A stretch of 46,666 nt of DNA from Pseudomonadota bacterium (GTDB taxonomy: Bacteria; Pseudomonadota; Gammaproteobacteria; Burkholderiales; Sulfuriferulaceae). The translations under genes were made by a program, and so were the position numbers. A model generated the notes under the pieces. That model saw only the letters and a list, made by a program, of their open reading frames with translations, was not told the DNA's origin and searched no databases. Where the stretch lies: assembly GCA_021795395.1 (NCBI GenBank), contig JAJYPN010000021.1, positions 1 to 46,666 on the forward strand, given 5' to 3'. Below, one piece after another: positions 15,358 through 27,926 of this stretch; position 1 is the first letter of the stretch; each line of letters opens with the position of its first letter.

Positions 15358-16950
15358 ATGGTAGATATATCCGAATATTCGACATTGGTAGCAGCGATAG
15401 AAGCGATAAATACAAGCAACCAATTCCTTTCCTTGCCGCCGTCGGCATCAACCGAGATCCGCTTGCTGGAACAGGCTATTAATTGTTTGCTGGGAAGATG
15501 GTCGACGGAATTAAAGATCAGCGACAGAACGTCTGACAGCCTGGCAGCAGCGAGCGTACGCATGGTATTGCTAGAGGATGTACAGGCGCGATTGAACAAG
15601 GCGGATAAGCTGGTCAAGAATACGCGCGATCTGAAGGAATTTTTAGAATGCGTGTTGGCGGATCTCTGCGAAATGACGAATGCCCGGGTCGCATGTTATG
15701 CCAGCATGGACGGTAACGGTAATGTAAGCAGCTTGCTGGCTCGGGGGCTGGACAAGACGGCGCTGGGCGAGTTGAGGATATCCGAGGATTTTCGCCATTT
15801 CGCGGCGGACATGGCGAAAGAAGGCGGCATAATCAATCGGACTCGACCGGCAGTACCCTGTCCATTGCAAATTCTGAATTGCCCGTTGCTGGCGACACCA
15901 TTGAGCGTTAACGGCAGATCGGTAGGCGTTATCCTGTTACTGGACCGTATCGGTGCGGATGCATTCAATCGCGACGATATGTTCATGCTCGAGCATTTGT
16001 TGCCGGATATCTTGCGCGTACTTGAAAGGATAGAATTGACGCTTGCGCTGGAAAGGAGCAACCGTTCCCTGCATGCAGAGCAGATCAAACAGAAAAAATT
16101 GATCGAACAGCTCGAATCGGCGCAGGGCCAATTGCTGCAGTCGGAAAAAATGGCTTCGGTGGGCCAATTGGCGGCGGGCGTGGCGCATGAAATCAACAAT
16201 CCGATCGGCTATGTTTATTCGAATTTGAATTCGCTGGAAAAATATGTACAGGAAATATTTGGCCTGGTAGATATCTATATCGAAGCGGAAACGGCGATAT
16301 CCGATAATGCCCTGCAAAACCGGATACAGACGATGAAAGCTCAACTCGATCTGGATTTTTTGAAATCGGACTTGCAGGCCTTATTGAGCGAATCCAAGGA
16401 AGGGATCGAACGGGTAAAAAAAATCGTGCAGGATTTAAAGGATTTTTCCCATGTCGACGCTTCCGAAGACTGGAACTATGCGAATCTGCAAGCGGGTATC
16501 GATAGCACGCTGAATATCGTCAATAATGAAATCAAATATAAAGCGCAAGTCGTGAAGGAATATGCCGATATTCCCGAGGTGGAGTGCCTGATATCGCAAT
16601 TGAATCAGGTATTCATGAATCTGTTTGTCAATGCTGCGCATGCGATCAAGGAACGAGGGGTCATTACGGTACGTACGGGCAAACAGGGCGACGACGAAGT
16701 CTGGATCGAAATCTCCGATACCGGTGCCGGCATTGCGCCGGAAAACATCAAACGTATATTTGACCCGTTTTTTACTACCAAGCCGGTCGGTAAAGGCACC
16801 GGCCTGGGATTGTCCTTGTCTTACGGCATCATCCGCAAGCATGGCGGTCGGATAGAAGTACGGAGCGAAGTGGGAGTCGGTACGACATTCAAGTTGTCGT
16901 TACCGATTTCGCGGTCGCATGCCGAGCTTGCCGCTGATAGTTCGAAATGA
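15358..16950 (+). CDS. Soluble GAF-domain sensor histidine kinase
   Basis: Encodes 530 residues without membrane segments. A GAF-like sensor region (about 90-225) is followed by a coiled coil (EQIKQKKLIEQLESAQGQLL) and the dimerisation domain with phospho-acceptor His277 in GVAHEINNP. An unusually long insert follows before the catalytic domain with N box NLFVNAAHAI, DTGAGIAP and GKGTGLGLSLSYGI. The class resembles HPK4 kinases. It lies 12 bases after the HDOD gene and is the only kinase of the operon, while three receivers flank it, so it is the likely phosphodonor for all three. The input signal is unknown. Confidence 0.92.
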   Translation: MVDISEYSTLVAAIEAINTSNQFLSLPPSASTEIRLLEQAINCLLGRWSTELKISDRTSDSLAAASVRMVLLEDVQARLNKADKLVKNTRDLKEFLECVLADLCEMTNARVACYASMDGNGNVSSLLARGLDKTALGELRISEDFRHFAADMAKEGGIINRTRPAVPCPLQILNCPLLATPLSVNGRSVGVILLLDRIGADAFNRDDMFMLEHLLPDILRVLERIELTLALERSNRSLHAEQIKQKKLIEQLESAQGQLLQSEKMASVGQLAAGVAHEINNPIGYVYSNLNSLEKYVQEIFGLVDIYIEAETAISDNALQNRIQTMKAQLDLDFLKSDLQALLSESKEGIERVKKIVQDLKDFSHVDASEDWNYANLQAGIDSTLNIVNNEIKYKAQVVKEYADIPEVECLISQLNQVFMNLFVNAAHAIKERGVITVRTGKQGDDEVWIEISDTGAGIAPENIKRIFDPFFTTKPVGKGTGLGLSLSYGIIRKHGGRIEVRSEVGVGTTFKLSLPISRSHAELAADSSK

Positions 16951-17019
16951 TAGCGGCTGCAAGCGATAGCAGATGGCGTATGATCAGCTTGCGACCGGAA
17001 AGTTGAACAGGATCAAATT

Positions 17020-18357
17020 ATGAACGCGATAACCGGCTCGCCGCAAACACCGACAGAAGCGTCGGAATCCTTGCTGTTCGTCGACGATGAAGCCAATATC
17101 CTGGCAGCATTGAAACGGCTGTTTCGACCCTACGGCTATCGTATTTTTACGGCCGATAGCGGCAAACAGGGTTTGGAAATCCTATCAGGCGAAAAAATCG
17201 ATCTGGTCATTTCGGACATGCGCATGCCCGAGATGAACGGCGCCCAATTTCTGGAAAAAGTGCGCGAACTGTGGCCCGAGACGATTCGCATTCTGTTAAC
17301 CGGATATGCCGAAATCGGCCCGACCATAGACGCGATCAACAAAGGGCAAATCTATCGTTATATATCGAAACCGTGGGAAGACAATGATATTAGTCTGACC
17401 GTCAGACAGGCGTTGAAATTCAAACAGTTGGAACGGGAAAAGTTGCAACTGGAATTATTGACACAAAAACAAAACGCCGAACTCAAGGAATTGAATGCGA
17501 CGCTGGAGGATCGGGTCAGGGCGCGCACCGAAGAAGTCAATCAAACCATGGGATTTCTCGAGATCGCGCATGACAAGCTCAAAAAAAGCTTTATTACTTC
17601 CATCCGGGTTTTCGCCAATCTGATCGAAATGCGCGAAGGGAAAATGGCAGGGCATTCGCGGCGCGTCGCCGATACCGCAAGATCGATAGCACAGCGTATG
17701 GGAATGAATGAAGCGCAGATTCAGGATGTGTTTTTGGCTGCCCTGCTGCACGATATCGGCAAGATCGGCTTGCCGGATCACCTGATCGACAAGCCTTTTT
17801 CCAGCCTGACCAGCGAAGAGCGCACAGCAGTCGTCAAACATCCCTTGAAAGGGGAAACTGCGCTGATGGCGCTCGAACAGCTGCATAACGCGGCAGCATT
17901 GATACGCAGCCATCATGAACGGTTTGACGGACTCGGCTACCCGGACAAGCTGTCGGGCCTCGCCATCCCGGAGGGCGCCCGAATTCTCGCCCTGGCAAAC
18001 GATTACGATGCGGTGCAACTCGGTACGATACTCAATCGGCGTCTGACCCAAACCGAAGCGCTTGCCTTTATTTGCGAAGGCCGCGGCAATCGATACGATC
18101 CGGCGGTAGTCGATGCCTTTCTGGGCGCAATGAAACAACCCATTGATGTGCCGAAACCGGAAACCGACACCCAGGTCGATACCGAGTACTTGAGACCCGG
18201 GATGGTGCTAGCCAGAGACTTGATCGCGCGTAGCGGCAACCTCCTGCTGTCGAAAGATTACGTACTGGATGCCTTGTTGATTAATCAAATCAGAAATTTC
18301 GAGCAGGTGGAACACGAACATTTTTCTATCTGGATTTATGTAAAAAAAGGGAATTAG
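17020..18357 (+). CDS. Response regulator with HD-GYP c-di-GMP phosphodiesterase
   Basis: Encodes 445 residues. A receiver domain (about 15-135) carries phospho-acceptor Asp66 in LVISDMRMP; a coiled coil (135-175) connects to an HD-GYP domain (about 185-370). Catalytic motifs are complete: HSRRVA, His244-Asp245 in LLHDIGKIG, and HHERFDGLGYP (298-308). HD-GYP enzymes hydrolyse c-di-GMP to GMP. A further C-terminal region of about 65 residues begins TEYLRPGMVLARDLIARSGN, a segment found in many proteins of this type. Phosphorylation by the neighbouring kinase probably sets c-di-GMP level. The next gene starts 2 bases after its stop. Confidence 0.93.
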   Translation: MNAITGSPQTPTEASESLLFVDDEANILAALKRLFRPYGYRIFTADSGKQGLEILSGEKIDLVISDMRMPEMNGAQFLEKVRELWPETIRILLTGYAEIGPTIDAINKGQIYRYISKPWEDNDISLTVRQALKFKQLEREKLQLELLTQKQNAELKELNATLEDRVRARTEEVNQTMGFLEIAHDKLKKSFITSIRVFANLIEMREGKMAGHSRRVADTARSIAQRMGMNEAQIQDVFLAALLHDIGKIGLPDHLIDKPFSSLTSEERTAVVKHPLKGETALMALEQLHNAAALIRSHHERFDGLGYPDKLSGLAIPEGARILALANDYDAVQLGTILNRRLTQTEALAFICEGRGNRYDPAVVDAFLGAMKQPIDVPKPETDTQVDTEYLRPGMVLARDLIARSGNLLLSKDYVLDALLINQIRNFEQVEHEHFSIWIYVKKGN

Positions 18358-18359
18358 CC

Positions 18360-18911
18360 ATGCACCGTATCATGCTGGTCGACGATGAGGAAAATATTCT
18401 GAATGCGCTGCGACGTGTACTCATCGGTCGCATGACGGGTGACGGCGAACAGTCGCGCTATACGGTCGAAACCTTCATTTCGCCGCAAGCGGCTTTGGCA
18501 CGCGCGGAAGAATCGGCTTTCGACCTCGTCGTTTCGGATTACCGCATGCCGGAAATGAGCGGTATAGAATTTCTCAAGGCTTTGAAACAAATTCAGCCCG
18601 ATACCGCACGCATGATTTTGAGCGGTTACGCCGATCTGGCAGGACTGGTGGGCGCAATTAACGAAGCGCAGATTTTTCGTTTCCTGAGCAAGCCGTGGGA
18701 CGATTTCGAACTTCGTCTGGCAGTTTCGCAAGCGCTCCAATACCGCGGTATCTTGCTGGAGAACCAGAAACTGGCGGACCAGGTGCGCGTCCAGCAAGGG
18801 CGGTTAAGCAAACAGGAACTGGCTCTCAAACGACTGGCTGCCGAAAATCCCGGGCTGGCGAGGGTGAACTGGGGTCCCGACGGATCGGTCATCCTCGATG
18901 ATACGTCCTGA
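18360..18911 (+). CDS. Single-receiver response regulator
   Basis: Encodes 183 residues. A receiver domain (about 1-130) with phospho-acceptor Asp60 in LVVSDYRMPEMSG and RFLSKPWDDFEL is followed by a short helical tail rich in Gln, Leu and Arg. There is no output domain. It starts 2 bases after the HD-GYP gene and ends the operon. It could act as a phosphate sink or as an adaptor. The receiver resembles those of genes 13652-14449 and 17020-18357 (shared DDE-x-NIL and KPWD patterns), which suggests they arose by duplication. Confidence 0.9.
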   Translation: MHRIMLVDDEENILNALRRVLIGRMTGDGEQSRYTVETFISPQAALARAEESAFDLVVSDYRMPEMSGIEFLKALKQIQPDTARMILSGYADLAGLVGAINEAQIFRFLSKPWDDFELRLAVSQALQYRGILLENQKLADQVRVQQGRLSKQELALKRLAAENPGLARVNWGPDGSVILDDTS

Positions 18912-18957
18912 ATTCAGCAAACGTGCCGCTTGGCTATTTTCAGTATTTCACAGGTTA

Positions 18958-19425
18958 TTATTGTTTTACTGCAGCGCTTTTGCCGTTTATGTATTTTTCA
19001 ACCGCTGATCTCGTGAGCGCGCCCAACTGGTAGGCGACAATCCGGCCTGAGGGATCGAATAAATACGAGGTCGGTAAGCCCTGGATTTCGCCGACCTGCG
19101 CCGCCAGATCGGAATTGCCGAGCACGATGGGGTAATTGATATGCATGCTGCGGGCGAAATCAATGACTTGCTTCGGGTCATGGTAGTCCATGGCTACGCC
19201 TATAACGGCAAGCCGGGTTTTGCCGTAGGTGCCTTGCAATGAAATGAGGTCGGGAATTTCCTTCAGGCAAGGAGGACACCAGGTCGCCCAGAAATTGACC
19301 AGCACCCATTTTCCCTTATACGCAGCCAGATTCTGGGCATGGCCCTGAACATCGGTAAAATTGAATGCCCAGGCCGATACCGTCAACAGCGACAGCCCGA
19401 TAAAAGCTACGATACGATTCCACAT
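18958..19425 (-). CDS. TlpA/ResA-like thiol-disulfide protein
   Basis: Encodes 155 residues. A signal peptide (IVAFIGLSLLTVSAWA) directs the protein to the periplasm, where a thioredoxin fold of the AhpC/TSA-Redoxin type follows. The active site is FWATWCPPCLKE and the cis-Pro loop is GLPTSYLFDPSGRI. WCPPC proteins of this group usually keep cysteine pairs reduced for cytochrome c assembly or similar tasks. An AGGAGC ribosome-binding site precedes the ATG. It is convergent with the signalling operon and has no cytochrome genes next to it, so the substrate is unknown. Confidence 0.9.
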   Translation of the reverse strand: MWNRIVAFIGLSLLTVSAWAFNFTDVQGHAQNLAAYKGKWVLVNFWATWCPPCLKEIPDLISLQGTYGKTRLAVIGVAMDYHDPKQVIDFARSMHINYPIVLGNSDLAAQVGEIQGLPTSYLFDPSGRIVAYQLGALTRSAVEKYINGKSAAVKQ

Positions 19426-19547
19426 TAATTTGCTCCTGTAATTTGATATAGGCCGGTAAGATGCCGGCAGGAAAGTTCCATGACGATGACCGTATTTTAC
19501 CCGAATCGGCTTTTCTACGATAATACGGCTTTTGAGCTGATATCCTG

Positions 19548-20914
19548 ATGACCGACTATCGTATAGAAAAAGACTCTCTGGGCGAATTCAAAGTTCCCGG
19601 CGACGCCTGGTATGGAATACAGACCGCGCGAGCGCTGGCGAATTTTGCCATTTCCGGACGCAAACCCGATATCGATTTTATTCGCGCTCACGTGCAGGTC
19701 AAACTCGCTGCCGCGCGTGCCAACACGCAACCCGGCTGGCTGGAAACCGGCGTCAGTGACGCGATCGCCAATGCCTGTTTGCGCATATTGAACGGCGAAT
19801 TCCTCGATCAGTTCGTGGTCGACCGGTTCCAGGCCGGAGCGGGCACCAGCCATAACATGAACAGTAACGAAGTTATCGCCAATATTGCCAATGTTGCGTT
19901 GGGCGGTTGCAGGGGCGGCTATGCGCCTGTCCATCCCAACGATCACGTCAATATGGGGCAATCGACCAACGACACCATACCGACTGCGATCCGCGTGGCC
20001 CTGCTGGCGAAATTGCCGCGCCTGCTCGATGCGGTGGAACAGATGGCCATGCAGTTCGATAGGCTGGCCGAACAGGAACACGATACCGTGAAAAGCGGAC
20101 GTACACATCTGCAGGATGCCGTGCCTACCACGATCGGGCGCGAATTTGCCGCTTACAGCTGGATTTTGCGCCGCTGCGCCCGGCAATTGTCCGAGATGCG
20201 CCCTCTGTTATGCGCGACGGGGCTGGGCGGTTCGGCTGCCGGTACCGGCCTGAATACATCGCCCGACTATCCGCAACGGGTCGCCCGCGAATTAAGCGAA
20301 CTGACGGCAGAAAACATCACGGTCGGCGATCTGATCGCTCAAATGCAGTCCGTATTCGATCTGCAGGCGCTGTCTTCGGCGATACGCGGACTGGCATTGG
20401 AGCTTACCCGGATTGCCAACGATTTGCGCTTGCTCGCTTCCGGCCCGCGTACCGGTCTCGGCGAAATCACCTTGCCTGCTGTGCAGCCTGGATCATCGAT
20501 CATGCCCGGCAAAATCAATCCGGTCATGTTCGAAATGCTCAACCAGGTCTGTTATCAGGTATTGGGGCAGGATGCTGCGGTCGGTTTCATGACGCAAGCG
20601 GGACAACTGGAGCTGAACGTAATGATGCCGGCGCTGGGATCGGCATTGTTCGATGCCATGGATTGGCTGACCAACGCCATTCGTGCGGCGACGGACAAAA
20701 ATCTCAAGGGGCTGATCGTAAACCGCGACCGTTGCGAAAATTTCATACACGACAGCGTAGGATTGGCTACCTTGTTGAATACCCGTATCGGCTATGTCCG
20801 GGCAGCGGAGATCGCCAAGGAATCGACAGCGACCGGCAAACCGGTACGGGAAATCGTTGCCGCCAGGGGCCTGATGAGCGAAACCGAATTCAACCGGCTG
20901 GTTTTGGCAGCCGC

Positions 20915-20933
<19 letters not shown>
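19548..20933 (+). CDS. aspA: Aspartate ammonia-lyase (fumarase/aspartase superfamily)
   Basis: Encodes 461 residues. The family signature GSSIMPGKINPVMFE is intact; the substrate-binding motifs GTSHNMNSNEV and NMGQSTNDTIPT and the catalytic-loop region are visible. Aspartase converts aspartate to fumarate and ammonia. The N-terminus RIEKDSLGEFKVP with AWYGIQTARA, and NPVMFEMLNQVCYQVLG, resemble aspartases more than class II fumarases, but the two are close and PGK rather than PAK occurs in the signature. The call is therefore aspartase with fumarase as the alternative. Its 3' end overlaps the convergent yihY gene by 19 bases. Confidence 0.72.
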
Positions 20934-24532
<3,599 letters not shown>

Positions 24533-24598
24533 CGTTGATATCGGGATGGGCAGGATCATCTCGCACTTTTCTTTTATCGAGACTATCCGTCCTGAAAC

Positions 24599-25609
24599 TT
24601 AATGGGCGATCACTACCTTGCCGATATGCCCGCGCCGCTCGAAATGGCGCCAGGCGTCTTTTGCCTGCGCAAAGGGATAGACGCAATCGACGATCGGCTG
24701 TAATCGATGCTGCGCAATCGCCCGGTTCATCAAGTCGAAATCGTCGCGGCTACCGACTGCTATACGGCGTAGTGTCGCGCCGCCCATAAACAATTGCATG
24801 AAGTCGATCTGCTCGCTCGCTGAGCTCAGCAAACCTATGATGCTGATTTCGCCGCCGAGCGCGGTGGCGCGTATCGATTTTGCGAGAGTACCCGTACCGC
24901 CGACTTCCACTATGCGGTCAACGCCGCGCCCCTCGGTGAGCTCGCGTATCGCCTGATCCCAGTTGGGTATCGCGGTGTAATTAATCGCGTCATCCGCCCC
25001 CAGTGCTTTCAATTTTGCTACTTTATCATCGCTTGAAGTAATGGCTATGACCCGCGCGCCGCACAATTTTGCAAGTTGCAGCGCGAACAATGAGACGCCG
25101 CCGGTCCCCTGCGTCAGTACCGTATCGCCCGCTGTGACAGGCGTCGGACCGCTGAGTGCGGACCAGGCGGTGACCGCCGCGCAGGGTAGCGTTGCCGCTT
25201 GCTCGAAACTCAGATGCGCCGGGATGGAGACCAGTGTTTCCTGATCGACGGCCTTGTATTCCGTCAACCAGCCGTCGCGGTCGCTACCGTACTGTTCGTG
25301 TGCGTAGGCCATCTCGAAACGGCCGCCGAACCAGCGCGGAAAAAAAGTATTGGCGACCCGGTCTCCGATTTTGAAGCGCGTCACCGCGTTACCGATTTCC
25401 ACGATCTCTCCCGCGCTATCAGATAGCGGTATATGGCCCGGTTCGCTGGACATTGGATAATGGCCGTTGACGATCATCAGATCGCGGAAATTAAGCGAAC
25501 TGGCCCGAACCCGCACCAATACTTCGTTGGCGCGAGGTTGGGGAATATCTTCGGTATGGAGAACGAGATCGTCTATCGTGCTGAATCGTTCGAGGCGGTA
25601 AGTTTGCAT
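24599..25609 (-). CDS. Zinc-independent MDR-family NAD(P)H dehydrogenase/quinone reductase
   Basis: Encodes 336 residues of the medium-chain dehydrogenase/reductase superfamily. A GroES-like N-terminus (ASSLNFRDLMIVNGHYP) is followed by a Rossmann domain with VLTQGTGGVSLFALQLAKL. The Cys and His ligands of zinc alcohol dehydrogenases are absent around SSLNFRD, so it is probably a quinone oxidoreductase-like enzyme using NADPH. The true substrate cannot be read from sequence. It is divergent from an AraC-type gene, its probable regulator. An AGGAGC ribosome-binding site precedes ATG 25609. Confidence 0.88.
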   Translation of the reverse strand: MQTYRLERFSTIDDLVLHTEDIPQPRANEVLVRVRASSLNFRDLMIVNGHYPMSSEPGHIPLSDSAGEIVEIGNAVTRFKIGDRVANTFFPRWFGGRFEMAYAHEQYGSDRDGWLTEYKAVDQETLVSIPAHLSFEQAATLPCAAVTAWSALSGPTPVTAGDTVLTQGTGGVSLFALQLAKLCGARVIAITSSDDKVAKLKALGADDAINYTAIPNWDQAIRELTEGRGVDRIVEVGGTGTLAKSIRATALGGEISIIGLLSSASEQIDFMQLFMGGATLRRIAVGSRDDFDLMNRAIAQHRLQPIVDCVYPFAQAKDAWRHFERRGHIGKVVIAH

Positions 25610-25645
25610 GAATGCTCCTTAAGCAGGTAATTGAATGTTTAGCGC

Positions 25646-25661
25646 ACGTCATCGACGTCAT
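25646..25661 (+). promoter_or_regulatory. Tandem ACGTCAT repeats in the divergent reductase/araC region
   Basis: ACGTCAT occurs at 25646-25652 and again at 25655-25661, a direct repeat with a 9-base period, 37 bases upstream of the reductase start codon. AraC-family activators bind direct repeats of this kind near the -35 region. Binding by the neighbouring regulator is inference. Confidence 0.35.
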
Positions 25662-25778
25662 TTTTCGTAGGCAATACCGTTATTACTGCGTGCGATAGCA
25701 TATTGCGCGTATATTTCGGGATTAAATATATACAAAGAGCTTGATTCGTTATCCGATCGTCCTGACAATATTAAAAAT

Positions 25779-26684
25779 ATGGATTTATTCGACGAGATAT
25801 TTTCTGCCATGCGAGTGGAAAGCGCTCTGTATGCCCGTCTTGAAGCGACGGCTCCGTGGGGCGTGGATTTCGTTGGCGGGCCGGGAGCGAATTTCGGGAT
25901 GGTGGTGCGCGGCAGTGCATGGCTGACGGCGCAAGGGCTTGAACAGCCATTGAGTCTCGCGGCGGGGGACTGTTATATCGTTGCGCCCCAAACGCCTTAC
26001 ACTTTATCCGATAATGTTCGCAGCGCGACGCGTAGCTGTACCGATGTGATACACGGCAAGGAAGGCGGGATTGCCTCGTTCGGCGGCGGGGGTGCTCCTA
26101 CCGACATCGTCGGAGGCTGGTTTAGCTTCGACGCCCAGAGTGCCGAACCGCTGATGTCCATATTGCCGCCGGTGCTGCGTATAGGCATGGATAGCGAGCG
26201 AGCGCTTGCGCTGCAATCGACCTTGCAGCTTATCGCCATGGAAACGGCGGTGCCGAGTCTGGGCTCGAAACTCGTGGTCAGCCGCCTGGCGGATATTCTT
26301 TTCATTCAGGCGTTGCGTACTTACGTCAGTTCTTGCGCCTGCGCAAAAACCGGCTGGCTTGCGGCTTACGCGGATCGCCGTTTGAGCGCGGTAATGCATG
26401 TCATGCATGCCGATATCGGTCGCAACTGGACGGTGGAGACGTTGGCGGCCGCAGCGCACATGTCACGCTCGGCATTTGCATTGAAGTTCAAAGCTGTTCT
26501 GGGAGAGACACCGTTAGGCTATTTGACGAATTGGCGCATGTACAAGGCAAAATGTCTGTTGCGGCAGCACGATGTGCCGATTGCCAAAATTGCCCTCGCG
26601 GTAGGTTACGATAGCGATGTGGCATTCAACAAGGTCTTTAAGCGAAGGGTTGGTGTGACGCCGGGAGAATATCGACGTCGGTAA
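25779..26684 (+). CDS. AraC-family regulator with cupin_6 sensor domain
   Basis: Encodes 301 residues. The N-terminal half is a cupin (GAWLTAQG-like strand pattern, then LAAGDCYIVAPQTPYTL). The C-terminal 100 residues hold two helix-turn-helices, WTVETLAAAAHMSRSAFALKFK and AKIALAVGYDSDVAFNKVFKRRVG, ending GVTPGEYRRR as usual. Members of this cupin_6 subgroup often control an adjacent, divergent dehydrogenase gene, as seen here. The effector is unknown. A Cys pair (CACAK, near residue 185) lies between the two domains. Confidence 0.9.
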   Translation: MDLFDEIFSAMRVESALYARLEATAPWGVDFVGGPGANFGMVVRGSAWLTAQGLEQPLSLAAGDCYIVAPQTPYTLSDNVRSATRSCTDVIHGKEGGIASFGGGGAPTDIVGGWFSFDAQSAEPLMSILPPVLRIGMDSERALALQSTLQLIAMETAVPSLGSKLVVSRLADILFIQALRTYVSSCACAKTGWLAAYADRRLSAVMHVMHADIGRNWTVETLAAAAHMSRSAFALKFKAVLGETPLGYLTNWRMYKAKCLLRQHDVPIAKIALAVGYDSDVAFNKVFKRRVGVTPGEYRRR

Positions 26685-26753
26685 CACGAGCGTTACGCTT
26701 GAATTACGTGTTTGTTTCGGCAGTCGTTGATTGCAGGAAGCGAATGGCAACTG

Positions 26754-26761
26754 GAATGCAG
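26754..26761 (+). repeat. Left target-site duplication
   Basis: GAATGCAG directly abuts the left inverted repeat and is repeated exactly at 28503-28510 next to the right inverted repeat. A perfect 8-base duplication shows that the whole segment between was inserted by transposition, and recently enough for the duplication to be unchanged. Confidence 0.88.
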
Positions 26762-26782
26762 GGTAGTGTCTCAGTTTGAAAT
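26762..26782 (+). repeat. Left terminal inverted repeat
   Basis: 21 bases; all match the right repeat once a 4-base CTCA insertion (or duplication) in the right copy is allowed. Confidence 0.88.
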
Positions 26783-26791
26783 CGTCACGAC

Positions 26792-26821
26792 TTGACGAAA
26801 ATATGCACAAGTGCATATCAT
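26792..26821 (+). promoter_or_regulatory. Cargo promoter with overlapping palindrome
   Basis: The -35 box TTGACG (26792-26797) and -10 box TATCAT (26816-26821) are 18 bases apart. The perfect inverted repeat ATATGCAC-AA-GTGCATAT (26801-26818) fills the spacer and overlaps the -10 box, an ideal repressor site. The expected start of transcription, about 26828, coincides with the ATG at 26829, so the message could be leaderless. The small basic protein encoded next is a candidate autorepressor, which is a guess. Confidence 0.5.
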
Positions 26822-26828
26822 TAGCGTC

Positions 26829-27074
26829 ATGCCTAAACGCTCAAGCATGGGGCGGCTAGACCTCAATCAACTAGCCAAGCGGATTGTCGATGAAGCTACG
26901 AACGATTCGCCGAAGCCTGAACAGCCAGAGAAAAATCCAGCTGCTGTTGCGCTCGGCCGCCTTGGCGGCATCAAAGGAGGTGCCGCTAGAGCAGCGAAAC
27001 TGAGTCCAACGATGCGTTCCGAAATAGCCAGGAATGCCGCTGAAAAACGCTGGGAAAAATCAAGGAGCAAGTAA
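26829..27074 (+). CDS. Small basic Ala/Arg-rich protein (passenger gene 1)
   Basis: Encodes 81 residues from ATG 26829 (MPKRSSMGRLDLNQLAKRIVDEA); a start six codons upstream inside the operator palindrome is less likely. The second half, NPAAVALGRLGGIKGGAARAAKL followed by RSEIARNAAEKRW, is a motif recurring in small hypothetical proteins of proteobacteria and phages. It resembles lysine/arginine-rich nucleic-acid binding tails. The function is unknown; DNA or RNA binding is plausible from charge. It lies 9 bases before the SDH-like gene and probably shares its transcript. Confidence 0.75.
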   Translation: MPKRSSMGRLDLNQLAKRIVDEATNDSPKPEQPEKNPAAVALGRLGGIKGGAARAAKLSPTMRSEIARNAAEKRWEKSRSK

Positions 27075-27083
27075 GGATGATTG

Positions 27084-27916
27084 ATGAGCGAAAATGACAA
27101 AATGATATCGGCAGCAAATGAACTATCTAATGCCTGCGATTGTGATGTAATGATCATTAATGGCGATATTTACCCACTATTACAAAATATGGTTATTCGC
27201 GAATCAAGAAAAGAAAAAACAAAAAGAAAACGTTGGTTTTTCTTTTGGCTACTTCTGGCGGATTGGCTGATTCTGCGTATCGGATTTCAAAGGCCATTCA
27301 GGATAATTACGAATACGCTTCTGCTATCATTTCTGGATGGTGCAAGAGTGCTGGAACGCTATGTGTCATCGGCGCAAATGAAGTGGTTATGGACGATGAG
27401 GCTGAATTGGGTCCGCTGGATGTTCAAATTGCAAGGAAAGATGAGCTAGGCGAGCGCGATTCAGGGCTTGTTCTAAGTGAGGCTTTATCTAATTTGGAGC
27501 ACCACGCTTTTTCTCTGTTTGAGAATTTTTTCCTGCAAATAAAAACGCGTAGTGACGGTGCTATAACGTTTAAAACAGCTACGGAAATATCAGCTCAAGT
27601 TACAAACGGATTGTTTGAGCCAATCTACAAACAAATTGATCCCAATAAAATTGGTGAGGCCGCAAGGTCGTTGGCAATTGCCGAAGCCTATGGAAGCAGA
27701 TTAAATATCTTGGGGAAAAATTTGAAAAATAATGCGCTGTATAATCTAACTGTTGGTTATCCTTCGCATGGATTTGTTATTGATCGTCGCGAGGCTGGTG
27801 AGTTATTCAGGAAGGTCAGGGCACCAAACCAGTATGAGGCGGTACTAATTGACGAGCTAGGATCAATTGCTGGACACCCTGGCGGTGAACCTTTGGTTAG
27901 TTATTTGAATTCTTAG
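27084..27916 (+). pseudogene. SDH/ClpP-like serine peptidase, frameshifted (passenger gene 2)
   Basis: Two overlapping frames together make one protein of the serine dehydrogenase proteinase (SDH_sah, ClpP-fold) family. The first frame gives MIINGDIYPLLQN (start ATG 27084 with AAGGA upstream). The second, one base back, gives TLVFLLATSGGLADSAYRI. In the second frame the family patterns follow: GWCKSAGTLCVIGANEVVM, with the probable nucleophile Ser in CKSAGT, and ELGPLDVQ. The shift must occur in the purine-rich run at 27205-27232. Joined length is about 277 residues. It may be dead, or rely on ribosomal slippage. Related proteins are membrane-associated or cytosolic peptidases of unclear role. 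Confidence 0.75.
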
Positions 27917-27926
27917 GAGAAAGTTA

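Noticed and set aside
27205-27232. Programmed -1 frameshifting at AAAAAAC
   Set aside because: The heptamer is present but is not in the phase required for tandem slippage relative to the upstream frame, and no clear downstream stem-loop was seen. Recoding remains only a possibility.
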